Assembly (NCBI GenBank): GCA_026992375.1
Contig: JALXAF010000240.1
Location: 1-20,070, forward strand
DNA length: 20,070 bases
Origin: Anaerolineae bacterium
GTDB lineage: Bacteria > Chloroflexota > Anaerolineae > J102
Direction: 5' to 3'
Shown: positions 6,945-15,295 of the stretch, in pieces
Numbering within the stretch: position 1 is the first letter of the stretch
How the letters are laid out: each line of letters begins with the position of its first letter
Translations under genes and position numbers: made by a program
The notes under the pieces: generated by a model
Seen by the model: only the letters and a program-made list of their open reading frames with translations
Databases searched by the model: none
What the model was told of the DNA's origin: nothing

Positions 6945-9900
6945 TCAGTCGCGTTCGGGGATGTAGGTGACCTTCAATCGGGGAGCCTTGGCGTTAGCAG
7001 GATCGGCGTTGGCGGCCTCCATGCTGTTGAACGTCACGCGGCCCAATGGGCCATCCGCGGCCACAGCGAGCTGAGCATTGCCCTTGCTTCCCATGGCGTC
7101 CCAGGCTTTGACCTGCTCGGTGGCGTCCATTGCAATCTTGCCCATGACCACATCCACGGCAGGGCCGGGGTTGTAGAAGTTAAGTCCGGTGTTATAAGTC
7201 ACGGTCTTGGGATCGAAGGGATCCACGTTCATCACTTTGAGCCGCTTGCCGAAGGCGCCCGATTCGAAGATGGCGTTCATGCACAGTCTGGCGCTGACGA
7301 TGTTGGCTCCAACGGGCAGTGCGTTGCGATCGAAGCTGAGCAGGGCGTTGTCCAGGCCGGTGGGACGCACGACCAGCTTGTGATCCCACATATAGACGTC
7401 ATCCGGATTGCCGCCGCTAAGCCAGGTGTCGGCGGTCAGAGGCAGTTCGACCGTAACGGGATCGGGCTCGACAGCCGTGACCACGACCGGGACTTCCACC
7501 AGGCCGGGGGCCAGGGAGGGGCCAAGAAGCACGGAGCCGTACAGAACATCGCCCAGGTTCATGTCGTGGCTGATCTCCAGGGAGATGGGGATCATGTCGC
7601 CAGCGGCGAAGGGCCCATCGGGGATGTTTTTGACGGTGATGTCATATCCCTGAACAGCATTGACGGTCATATCGAAGGCGCTTTCGCCCTCGGGAACGCT
7701 CCAGCCATGCACCAGGATCGTCCAATCGCCATCCATGGGGAATTTGACCGACACGTGCTCTTCGGCTGTGGGAGTGGTGGAAGAAGCCACAATCTGGCCG
7801 TGAGGATTGACCAGGAAGAGATCCAGGTCGTCACTGCCCTGCCCCTCAATATCCACAGTCAGCGAGGCGGCGTGATCGATGGTCACGGTTTGTGTATAGC
7901 TGGCGGTGGTGGGATCGTTCGGATCATCCTGTTTGATGGGCAGATCGGTGTATTCTTCCGGCAATCCCAGACCGAAGCCTTCGGCAACCAGGTCGTCTAG
8001 ATTGACGGAAGCGGAGACTTCAATGGTCGCTTCGACTGTGTCGGTGGGAGCGTCCACATTCAGCTTCGAGGGGGCTACAGTCAACATGCCCACTTTGCCC
8101 TGGACGCTGACGTCGGTGTTCTCACCGCTGGTGTAGACCTGATGTAGCGCGACGACGTGGAGGCCTTCCTTGGCGGGCACGGCCACGATCTCGCGCGGGC
8201 CGCCGGTGTTGGTGTACCAGAACCACTTGCCGCTGCCCATGTAGGTGTTCATGCTGCTGCCAGGCAGGGTGCTCAGGGTGTAGGGACCATAGATATCCGG
8301 TTCGCCCTTATCGGGATCGTTACTGAATTTGTCGGCGGTGGGGCCCATGACCAACGTGTCGATATCCACATTGGGATTATCCCATTGGGTGTCGACGAAG
8401 AGTAGGGAATTCTCGGGGATGTCGTCCATGAGGTCCGTGAAGTAGAAACGCCAGTCGCCCGACTCAGCACGCCAACTCCAATCGTTATAGCCGAACATGC
8501 GGCCATTGTCATAGGGCGTGTTGCTACGGCGACCGCCGCCGAATTCGAAGTTGGCGCCGCTGGCGGCCACGTTGGCGACCACAGGCACCACTGCTCGCAT
8601 GTCCGCATTGCTCACAACGATCGCGCCGTTGTACATGCCGTAGCCAGAATCCTGAGGCACCGTCATAACAGCGTCGAAGGTGGCGTCGCCACCCGCGGGC
8701 ACTGTGACGGTGGCGGGATCGACGGTCACCCAATCGAAGGATTGGATGTCATAGAAGGTGACCTCGATGTTCAGGTGGGTGACAGGAATGTCGGCGCTGC
8801 GGGTCTTGTGGCGCAGCGTGATGAACAGACCGTCGTGCATACGCCTGAAGGGATTTTGCACGCGAACCTGAGAGGCTGGGCCGGAGTTGTAGCCGTAAGA
8901 GAGACGAATGTGCTCGCCCTTATCGATTTCATCCGAATTGACGACGCCGTCGCCGTTCAGGTCTGTCCACAGGTTGCCGTCGCCGTTGATATCCTTCCAG
9001 TCCTGAATATGGACGCGCCAGCGGCTGTCGTAGCTGTAATCACCGTCGGGGTCGAATTCGCTGGCGGGGAAGCTGATCTTGACTTCCACCATATCCGTGC
9101 CCGCGGGAATTAGATCGGTGAGGGGGAAGATATAGTCGGGCTTGGTGAAAGCGCCGTCTTCCAGAGATTGATCCTTGGTGGTGAAGGGGAAGCTGTACTT
9201 GCCGATTGCGACAAGGCGCTTGCTTTTGACTTTGACATTAATGTCTTCGTTGGTGGGATTATGCACAGTGAATGTCTTGGCGCTGACATCGCCCGGGTGC
9301 ATGATGTTGGCGAAGGAATGATATTCCTTGCCGCGATAGTCGCCGGCGGTCCAGTTGTCGGGCATGACGAAGAAGCCGTTGTCGCCGCCAGCGATGGCCG
9401 CAGACTGACCGCCGTTGACGGAGCCAGCGCCCTGGACGAAGGTGTCGTAACGTTGGTTGTTGGCGCCGGACATGAGGATGGCTCGGGCCACATCCCAGGT
9501 GGGCCAGACGCCGTTGGCCTGCTTGTAAGCGTCATACACGAGGGCCAGATTGCCCGCGGCCACTGGGGCGGATCGGCTGGTGCCGCCCCATGTTGTCCAT
9601 GCGGACCAACCATCGCCCCAGGCGTTCAGAGGGATATCGCCGGAACCGAAAGCGCCGTCGGCTGTCACGCTGACGCCGTTGCCGCCGTTGGCTGCAGGGC
9701 CGCGATTGGAGAATGAGATGACATCGCCCCAGTTGATCTGGTCCACGTCCATGATGGTCTCGAAAAGGCCGGTGCTGCCGAATTCGGTGGAGGCGCCGAC
9801 GCCAATGCTGGAAACTGGGGAGGGCCCGGTGATGGTGCCGTAGCCGGAAGCGCCATTGCCGGTGGAGATGAGCACCGACAGGTTGGGATTGAGGCGCCGC

Positions 9901-11486
9901 ACGATTTTGTCGATATAGCGACTGTCGAAATCCCATACGTCGTTATCGGTGGCGGAAAAACCCCAGCTATTGCTGATGATCTGCATGTCGTCAGAGGTGC
10001 CAGGCTTGCCATCATAGCCCAAAGCAGCGTAGATGAAGCTGTCGTTCCACAGGAAGTCGAACGTGTTGTAGGCGTTGCCGTTGGCGCTCAGCTTGGCGTC
10101 GCGTCCGGCAGCCTGGACCATGCCGGTGAATGGCGTGCCGTCGCCAGCGGGCTTGTAGGGAGGTGCGCCGCCATCGATAACGCCTCGCCCCGCCACGTTG
10201 GAGGCGCAGAGCTGGCCGTGATCGCCGCCGCCCTCGGTGAAGTCGTTGAATTCCCAGGCTAGCAGGCTGCCATTCTCAGGCGGTACAGCATATTTGCCCC
10301 ACATCCAATCGGAGGCGGGAATATAGTTTACGCCATCGGCGATGAAGTAGAGCAGGCCGCCGGAGAGATCGGCATAGCCATCCTGCCCTGGTCCATTGGC
10401 TGCCGAGTCCCAGGAATCAATGTAGGCGAGAGGATCATTCTCGGTGACGGGTTTGTCATCGGTGAAGTCGTAATTACCGTTCATATCCACATAAACGGTG
10501 TCATAAATTCCCGCTTCGTGCTCGTCCACCACTAGCACCGAGACGTATTCCTCGCCCTCATACTGGCCATTCCAGTCGCCCATGACGGCGTCGGCCAGAG
10601 TTTTGTCGGGATGGAAGCCGATGTGGTACTCACCGCTGACGCTGGTGGCGGGCAGAATGTAGGTGTGGGGCTCGGTGGCTCCCAGTGGCTGGTAAACGCA
10701 GTCGTCAACCGTACAAGTGGCACTGGTGTCCGAATAATGGCCCAAACCACTGGCGATGTAATTGGAGCCAAAGACGGTATCCAGGATGTAGAGGTAGGTG
10801 GAACGGCTGTCGAACATCTCGGGCCAGCCATAGTAGGGCGAATTGGGGTCGGTGATGGTGGCCCAGGCGCCCTGAAGGTCGGGGTGGGCGAAGTCGATGC
10901 CCGAATCGTTGACCATGACCTTGACGCCAGCGCCGGTGTAGCCCATGTCCCAGGCGGCGCGAGAGTTGTGATTGGGCCCCACATCCCACCAGCCCTGAAC
11001 GCTGGTTGCGTGGATGGCGTCCTGAACGGCTTGTCTGTTGGCGACGATATCCGGATCGATGCGGATGGGATCGGGCGGCTGGACGGTGTTTTCTTCGGGC
11101 AAGATGCGCACCACATCATCCATGGACGCGATCTTGAGAATGGCGCCCGCGTTGGCTGCACCGACGACCAGTTGGGCTCCCATGGGATCGACGAAGGGCC
11201 GGGTCAGCGACCATGTCATGTATTTGCTGATATCTGTGCCAGCTTTGACGAAGACGCCTATCTTGATTTCATCCGAAGCCGATAGATCGGATATAACGCC
11301 GTTTTTCAACCCCAGCTTGTCGAGAAGAAAGGGATGAATCTTGGCCATGGCAGCGTCCGCACTGGTCGTGACGGTCGGGCCGGTGGTTCCAGGCTGCGCC
11401 GTAGCGTTTCCCATTGGCAAGATCGTAAACATTAGTGCGATGGCCAGGACGGGGACAAGCCATTTGAAAAGTTGTTCGTTACGCAT
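6945..11486 (-). CDS. Large secreted S8 (subtilisin-like) peptidase with Ca-binding, PPC-like and DNRLRE domains
   Basis: This is a 1513-residue exported serine protease, probably degrading extracellular proteins. It starts with MRNEQLFKWLVPVLAIALMF, a signal peptide with likely cleavage after GNATA (residue 30). The catalytic triad is Asp194 (VMVNDSGIDFAHPDL), His423 (GGGDHGQLCASNVAG) and Ser637 (GGTSRSAP); the oxyanion-hole Asn is probably Asn544 (STGNG). Asp and His are 229 residues apart, far more than in subtilisin, with an Asp-rich motif DMNGNYDFTDD near 334-344. Later come paired calcium-type motifs DINGDGNLW and DLNGDGVVNSDE (832-853), a PPC-like beta domain (about 1196-1278) with DLDLFLVNPHG, and a DNRLRE-type domain (about 1345-1509). 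The ATG at 11486 is preferred over an upstream TTG (11537) because it starts the signal peptide directly and has GGTG upstream. I found no convincing promoter at 11487-11650. No sortase or PEP-CTERM tail is seen; release into the medium is inferred. Confidence 0.93.
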   Translation of the reverse strand: MRNEQLFKWLVPVLAIALMFTILPMGNATAQPGTTGPTVTTSADAAMAKIHPFLLDKLGLKNGVISDLSASDEIKIGVFVKAGTDISKYMTWSLTRPFVDPMGAQLVVGAANAGAILKIASMDDVVRILPEENTVQPPDPIRIDPDIVANRQAVQDAIHATSVQGWWDVGPNHNSRAAWDMGYTGAGVKVMVNDSGIDFAHPDLQGAWATITDPNSPYYGWPEMFDSRSTYLYILDTVFGSNYIASGLGHYSDTSATCTVDDCVYQPLGATEPHTYILPATSVSGEYHIGFHPDKTLADAVMGDWNGQYEGEEYVSVLVVDEHEAGIYDTVYVDMNGNYDFTDDKPVTENDPLAYIDSWDSAANGPGQDGYADLSGGLLYFIADGVNYIPASDWMWGKYAVPPENGSLLAWEFNDFTEGGGDHGQLCASNVAGRGVIDGGAPPYKPAGDGTPFTGMVQAAGRDAKLSANGNAYNTFDFLWNDSFIYAALGYDGKPGTSDDMQIISNSWGFSATDNDVWDFDSRYIDKIVRRLNPNLSVLISTGNGASGYGTITGPSPVSSIGVGASTEFGSTGLFETIMDVDQINWGDVISFSNRGPAANGGNGVSVTADGAFGSGDIPLNAWGDGWSAWTTWGGTSRSAPVAAGNLALVYDAYKQANGVWPTWDVARAILMSGANNQRYDTFVQGAGSVNGGQSAAIAGGDNGFFVMPDNWTAGDYRGKEYHSFANIMHPGDVSAKTFTVHNPTNEDINVKVKSKRLVAIGKYSFPFTTKDQSLEDGAFTKPDYIFPLTDLIPAGTDMVEVKISFPASEFDPDGDYSYDSRWRVHIQDWKDINGDGNLWTDLNGDGVVNSDEIDKGEHIRLSYGYNSGPASQVRVQNPFRRMHDGLFITLRHKTRSADIPVTHLNIEVTFYDIQSFDWVTVDPATVTVPAGGDATFDAVMTVPQDSGYGMYNGAIVVSNADMRAVVPVVANVAASGANFEFGGGRRSNTPYDNGRMFGYNDWSWRAESGDWRFYFTDLMDDIPENSLLFVDTQWDNPNVDIDTLVMGPTADKFSNDPDKGEPDIYGPYTLSTLPGSSMNTYMGSGKWFWYTNTGGPREIVAVPAKEGLHVVALHQVYTSGENTDVSVQGKVGMLTVAPSKLNVDAPTDTVEATIEVSASVNLDDLVAEGFGLGLPEEYTDLPIKQDDPNDPTTASYTQTVTIDHAASLTVDIEGQGSDDLDLFLVNPHGQIVASSTTPTAEEHVSVKFPMDGDWTILVHGWSVPEGESAFDMTVNAVQGYDITVKNIPDGPFAAGDMIPISLEISHDMNLGDVLYGSVLLGPSLAPGLVEVPVVVTAVEPDPVTVELPLTADTWLSGGNPDDVYMWDHKLVVRPTGLDNALLSFDRNALPVGANIVSARLCMNAIFESGAFGKRLKVMNVDPFDPKTVTYNTGLNFYNPGPAVDVVMGKIAMDATEQVKAWDAMGSKGNAQLAVAADGPLGRVTFNSMEAANADPANAKAPRLKVTYIPERD

Positions 11487-11650
11487 TTTTACACCATTTC
11501 TGTAGGAGAAGTGACCGAAAAATTGATTAGATGACAAAAACGACGTACAGATTATGGATACACTCGTTGGTAATCTATGTGTGATTTCTTATAGGCTCCT
11601 CCTTTAAGCGTCAGGGATGTAAAGCGAGAATGTTTGTCGTAAAGTTATCC

Positions 11651-11688
11651 AAAAAGAAAAAGGCATGCGCAAACGCGTTCATGCCTTT
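11651..11688 (-). terminator. Terminator-like hairpin with no visible upstream gene
   Basis: On the minus strand AAAGGCATG and CATGCCTTT form a 9-bp perfect stem (11659-11688) around a 12-base loop, followed by TTCTTTTT. It lies 165 bases upstream of the peptidase start, and no convincing minus-strand gene ends at it. It could end a small RNA, insulate the peptidase gene from transcription arriving from the right, or be left over from a lost gene. Confidence 0.6.
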
Positions 11689-12247
11689 GTAAAACAACGA
11701 AATGTGTTTTCAGGTGCAACGCTCCCCCCACCATGAATTGTTACGCCAGACGCACAGTATAAAGCGTAACGTAAGGTTGATTGTGTTTCGACGAGAGCGC
11801 ATATCAGAGAAGGAGGGTGACTGCTAAGGTAGTTGGCACCAATCGCCCTCTTTTGCCACGAAGACACAAGACACGAAGAAAACAAAGGCGCGAAGTCATT
11901 CAAGAAAGGCTTTATTTGCGTTTCCTCATATCCGTGTTGTATGAACAAAGCTACGTTAGCAGTTGCGAAGGATGAATGTAAACAATGGAGCGATGTTTAT
12001 CCTGCTGTGAACGCCATGTGGCGAAAATCGCGCCATACCATCGATGATGGCTCCAGATAAACTTGTCACGATTGGAATGGCGTGGTTAATGCGGATTGGG
12101 CGACATTGTCCAATCAAAGGATAAAAATAATTCCTCATCTTGTCAAGTTCGATTGGCGGCTTCCAGCAATTTCAAATGGGTGCATTCAAAATGAGTTGGA
12201 GTGTTAAAGTAATCCATTCATAGACCCGGAGCGCTTCTCGCCCGCCG
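11689..12247. other. Intergenic region with gene remnants and simple repeats
   Basis: No intact gene was recognised here. An ACACGAAG-type simple repeat lies at about 11857-11879. A GAGGGTGA/TCGCCCTC stem can form at about 11813-11852. A GATTGGGC/GTCCAATC stem lies at about 12093-12114. A transposase-like fragment is listed separately. No tRNA fold was found by eye. Confidence 0.5.
11941..12060 (+). pseudogene. Possible remnant of an IS256/Mutator-family transposase
   Basis: The frame reads AVAKDECKQWSDVYPAVNAMWRK and stops soon after. In IS256-type transposases a segment of the form W-x3-YP-x4-W-x4-W precedes the conserved IYTTNAIE block. Here W-x3-YPAV-x2-MWR matches the first part with the same spacing, but the following Trp and everything downstream is missing. 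No terminal inverted repeats or target duplication were found. The fragment is short and the resemblance could be chance. Confidence 0.3.
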
Positions 12248-12383
12248 CCAGCGCCGGGGGATGAAGTTCCCCGGCTAGAAACAGCGCCCCTGCGGGACTA
12301 GCCGGATTTATCTGGCGTTGTTTTGTAGCCCGGCGACTTCATCGCCCGGCGGACGTGGCGAACGCCACGATGATCGATTTAAT
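12248..12383. repeat. REP/BIME-like hairpin element, copy 1
   Basis: This 136-base element recurs at 16616-16753 with most positions identical. It holds a series of hairpins: a left arm CCGGGGGATGAAGTTCCCCGG, a middle part GCGCCCCTGCGGGAC, and a right arm starting GTAG then CCCGGCGACTTCATCGCC. The left arm and the reverse complement of the right arm share the GATGAAGT core followed by CCGG-CTA, so the element is two REP-like units head to head. Similarity continues past the hairpins through a GTGGC-AACG block to CGATTTAAT. This copy has more changes that weaken pairing than copy 2. No transposase lies nearby. Confidence 0.85.
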
Positions 12384-12830
12384 TTATGAGCATCTATCCT
12401 TCGGCCTATGCGATACTTGCTCCAACCGAAACTGAACATCCCTTATCTTTTGGGTGCGTCTTGTTTCGTTGGAAAGACTGGGCGACGCAGGTCGTCCTTC
12501 AGCCCGTAGGGCTCACTGGCACGACTTCAGTCGACGATTTGGGCGGCGGCAGGCGCTGGCCAAATGAATTCAGTCTCTTGAGGACAGGCCCCCTCCTTTT
12601 GTTCCTCTCCCGCCTTCGAGACGGGCGGGGGAGACAGGGAAGGTTGTTGGTCCTATCCCGAAGGCGGGCCTGCGCCCTCCAACTCAGCGCTCAACTCGTT
12701 TTGGGAGCCCCTAATGAAATTCGGGCGAAAGGGATGGCCTGACTTTCTCGCCTGTTCGCTCGCCCGTCGAGGATGCGCCGTTTTTAGATAGAACATCAAG
12801 CGCGTTTACGGTAAACATCTCTCTTGTTTA
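12384..12830. repeat. Gene-free stretch with a cluster of short hairpins
   Basis: No credible gene. Short perfect hairpins follow each other: CGAC-GCAG-GTCG (12483-12494), AGCCC-GTA-GGGCT (12501-12513) and CGACT-TC-AGTCG (12532-12543). Farther on, CCCGCCTTCG and CGAAGGCGGG are inverted copies about 40 bases apart (roughly 12609-12666), flanked by C-rich and G-rich runs like those at the right end of the window. A 118-codon open frame crosses part of it but encodes no recognisable protein. Confidence 0.55.
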
Positions 12831-12859
12831 TTGGCAAGTTGCACGGAAACTGGTATACT
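12831..12859 (+). promoter_or_regulatory. Sigma70-type promoter for the PrsW-like operon
   Basis: TTGGCA (12831-12836) is followed after 17 bases by TATACT (12854-12859), preceded by TGG, a partial extended -10. Each box matches the consensus at five of six positions with ideal spacing. Transcription would start near 12866, leaving a leader of about 58 bases before the ATG at 12924. The promoter argues against translation from the TTG at 12831, which is the -35 box itself. Confidence 0.75.
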
Positions 12860-12923
12860 TTTCGCGATTTACAGGCGCTTCCACAACAGAAATTCTCCCC
12901 CGTCACTGGTAAAACGAAACGTT

Positions 12924-14024
12924 ATGCCCCCAAACGTCTCCTATCCGGATATTCGCGCAGAAGATCTGCGGCGGGCGGCCCGAAACCGCCCGGGCTTCTG
13001 GGCTGCATCCCTCATCACCGCCACGCTCGGCATCCTGGCGGGCATAGCCATCTTTATGGGCTGGTTGATTCTGCCAGACGCATGGATACCTGCCCAGTTT
13101 TGGCCCCTGGTGCAAATTCTGCTGGCGTTGACGCCCGCGCTCATCTGGTTGATATCGTTTTCGATTGGGAATCGGACAGGAAATGGGATGCGTCGGGCTG
13201 TGTTTTTGCTATGGCTGGTGACGGCTGCGCTTTATTTCGTTACCGTTAATCCCCTGACCGCCCACGTTTTTCAGCTCGATGTGTGGCTTTACACCGCATG
13301 GTGGTCAGAATTGCTGGGGCGATTGCTTGTTATCGCCCCGTTGGAGTTGTTTTTCATCTATCTGGTTGTGCGCTATGGTGTTTATCCCACCAGCGCTTTC
13401 CACACGCTGACAGATGGCGCAATTTACGGCGCTGCGGCCGGATTGGGCGTGGCTACGGCGCTCAATCTGCTGAGCGTTTTTTCACCCGGATTTCCAGATC
13501 TAAGCCAGGGCGTTTTACAGTCATGCGAACAGGCTTTGGGGTACGTTGCGTTGGGCGCTTTGCTGGGATATTTTATGGGGCAGGAGCGGTTCAGGCGCAC
13601 CAACACCTTCTATTTGGCTTCGGGCCTGCTGCTGACGGTCATCCTCCATGCCATGTTCTTCTTCACGCTGAATGTCATCCAGGCGAACGACATCTTTTTG
13701 CAATCCCTGGACGCCCTGATCTTTGCAGGCGTCTTCGCCATCATCCTCTTTGCCGTCATCTACTGGCTGCTCCATCGCAGCAGACGCGCATTCAGGCGTA
13801 TGGCGGCGCTGCTCGAAATAAGAGAGGAGGCCAATAAACCCAAATCGTTATTGGCCGATGTCATGCAGATGGTCGAGGCCGAACAACTGGAAGTCCGTCC
13901 ATCGCCGCCCCCGCCGCCATCTTCCCCCGGCAATGACCATGATGACGAAGACGAGCTGGAAAGCCTGAAAAAGAGCTGGGAAGCCCTCATCGCAGAACAG
14001 GAGGCAGGCCATGACAAGCTTTGA
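12924..14024 (+). CDS. PrsW-like integral membrane protein, probably not a protease
   Basis: This 366-residue protein has about eight hydrophobic segments and a charged cytoplasm-like tail. The core resembles PrsW-family membrane metalloproteases: APLELFFIYLVVR (138-150), TDGAIYGAAAGLGVATALNLL (from 163) and TVILHAMFFF (from 238). Asp164, Gly165, Asn181 and His242 match conserved positions. The glutamate pair of the family's EExxK motif is reduced to one (Leu140-Glu141), Lys144 is Ile, and Glu of the ATEN-like motif is Leu180, so catalysis is doubtful. The tail has a proline run (328-332), an acidic patch NDHDDEDELE and a short helix. The ATG at 12924 is chosen because the promoter lies just upstream, though no clear ribosome site precedes it. 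Its end overlaps the next gene by 14 bases, suggesting coupled translation and a joint function. Confidence 0.8.
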   Translation: MPPNVSYPDIRAEDLRRAARNRPGFWAASLITATLGILAGIAIFMGWLILPDAWIPAQFWPLVQILLALTPALIWLISFSIGNRTGNGMRRAVFLLWLVTAALYFVTVNPLTAHVFQLDVWLYTAWWSELLGRLLVIAPLELFFIYLVVRYGVYPTSAFHTLTDGAIYGAAAGLGVATALNLLSVFSPGFPDLSQGVLQSCEQALGYVALGALLGYFMGQERFRRTNTFYLASGLLLTVILHAMFFFTLNVIQANDIFLQSLDALIFAGVFAIILFAVIYWLLHRSRRAFRRMAALLEIREEANKPKSLLADVMQMVEAEQLEVRPSPPPPPSSPGNDHDDEDELESLKKSWEALIAEQEAGHDKL

Positions 14025-14622
14025 CGAAGCCTTTGTCGATGTCCAGGCGTTTCAGCCGCCGGGCAAGTGGCAGGCCCGGGCCAACAATCTCATGGTGTGG
14101 CTTGTCGCAATCATGCTGTTGGTGGCGGGGTGGTTTTTCAGCGATTGGATGATGTCGCAATTCGGTTATCTGGCGCTGGCCCAGGACGAGCCCGGTATTC
14201 CCTATCCCGTGCAGTGGCTCCCCCAACCCGCTCACGATCTGGCGCTGCAGGTCTTCGATCCCGACAGCGCATCCCTCTTTCCGGCCCGCGAAGAGGTAGC
14301 GGTTCTTCCTCTGCCCGACGCCCCCCTCGCCATCACCTGGCCCGAAATCCGCCAGCAGCAGTTGCAGGATTACCACGAGCAGGAGCGGCTGTTGACGACG
14401 CTGACGGATGGCCGTCAGGCGCTGCTGCTGACCTACACGCACCTGGAAGAGAGCGATAACACGCCCGTGGTGGTCATGGCGCAGGATCTGGCCTTCGTCA
14501 TCAACGATGGCCGGGCGGACCGGCTGGTCGTCGTCACTCTGGCCGCAGACGCCCACGAGTGGGAGGCGATGGCCCCGGCGTTCGAGCGCATTTTGCAGAA
14601 GATGGGCGTCACGACGCCGTAA
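14011..14622 (+). CDS. Small membrane-anchored protein paired with the PrsW-like gene
   Basis: This 203-residue protein has one membrane segment at about 28-44 (VWLVAIMLLVAGWFF) after a short polar N-terminus, then a soluble domain. The C-terminal part, ALLLTYTHLEE, PVVVMAQDLAFVI, DRLVVVTLAADAHEWEAMAP and AFERILQKM, has a strand-strand-helix rhythm reminiscent of PsbP/DcrB-like extracytoplasmic domains; that is a weak guess. AGGAGG at 13999-14004, inside the upstream gene and six bases before the ATG, fixes the start. The gene overlaps the PrsW-like gene by 14 bases, so the two are probably made together and may interact at the membrane. Its stop directly abuts the stop of the convergent gene, with no terminator visible. 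Confidence 0.8.
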   Translation: MTSFDEAFVDVQAFQPPGKWQARANNLMVWLVAIMLLVAGWFFSDWMMSQFGYLALAQDEPGIPYPVQWLPQPAHDLALQVFDPDSASLFPAREEVAVLPLPDAPLAITWPEIRQQQLQDYHEQERLLTTLTDGRQALLLTYTHLEESDNTPVVVMAQDLAFVINDGRADRLVVVTLAADAHEWEAMAPAFERILQKMGVTTP

Positions 14623-15234
14623 TCATTTTCCAAGCCAACGCCCGATGGCTTGCAGATAGTTCAGGGGTTGCAGGCGGGCGAGGTGGGGAGCCAGGCGGGC
14701 GTGAGCGGCCCAGGTCAGGGCCAGATCATCATGCTCGATGGCCACGGTCTCGATGGCTTCGGGCTGTTCGATGCGCGTCCATTCGAGGACGACGGACGTC
14801 TCATCGCCCGCCAGTCGCCATTGGGCCAGCCGCCGCCGCTTGATGACGGTGATGCGCTGCACAGGCGGGTCGGCGCGGGCGATGATGGCCAGCAGCGTCG
14901 CCCGTTCCACCGGGCCCGGCGGGATTTCGGGCAGGCGCGCATCCAGAAGCCTGCCCAGCTCGCGCAAGTGCTCCCGATCCAGCGGAAAGGGCAAGAACTC
15001 GCTGGCGTCCTCGCGCCAGCATTCGAATTCCCCGCGCCGTTCACAAAAGCGCTTGAATTTCAGCGCGTCGTAGCGCAGCTTCACATTGTGCACGCAGCCG
15101 GGCGTCCACAGATACTCGTCCCGTAGCGGCGCATTGGATGGAGGATAAAGAAATGGCAGGGTCTTGAACCAGGCCCGAAACTGCTCGTCGGTCTGTCCAA
15201 AACCCCGCCATTCCCAGTGCGTTCCAAAGGGCAT
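14623..15234 (-). CDS. Unassigned 203-residue protein downstream of metK
   Basis: The protein begins MPFGTHWEWRGFGQTDEQF and is soluble, with no signal peptide or membrane segment. It is rich in charged strand-like pieces: DEYLWTPGCVHNVKLRYDAL, ITVIKRRRLAQW, TSVVLEWTRI and AIETVAIEHDDL. Alternating Arg/Lys and Glu on strands recalls the CYTH/triphosphate-tunnel fold, whose members act on phosphorylated nucleotides or polyphosphate, but the N-terminal ExExK signature of that family is absent, so I leave the function open. AAGG lies five bases before the ATG. It follows metK by 61 bases on the same strand and is probably co-transcribed. The stop codon directly abuts that of the convergent gene. 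Confidence 0.75.
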   Translation of the reverse strand: MPFGTHWEWRGFGQTDEQFRAWFKTLPFLYPPSNAPLRDEYLWTPGCVHNVKLRYDALKFKRFCERRGEFECWREDASEFLPFPLDREHLRELGRLLDARLPEIPPGPVERATLLAIIARADPPVQRITVIKRRRLAQWRLAGDETSVVLEWTRIEQPEAIETVAIEHDDLALTWAAHARLAPHLARLQPLNYLQAIGRWLGK

Positions 15235-15295
15235 ATTGCCTTCTCGGAAATCTCACCACAGAAAGCGTTGCGGCGAAAGATCTGGTGGGGAGACG

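Noticed and set aside
11487..11537. Upstream TTG start for the S8 peptidase
   Set aside because: It would put 17 polar residues before a standard signal peptide that begins at the ATG at 11486.
12386..12742. 118-codon open frame after the first hairpin element
   Set aside because: It spans several intergenic hairpins and G/C runs, lacks a ribosome site and has no protein-like pattern.
12831..12923. Upstream TTG start for the PrsW-like gene
   Set aside because: The TTG is part of the -35 box of a near-consensus promoter, so it would lie outside the transcript.
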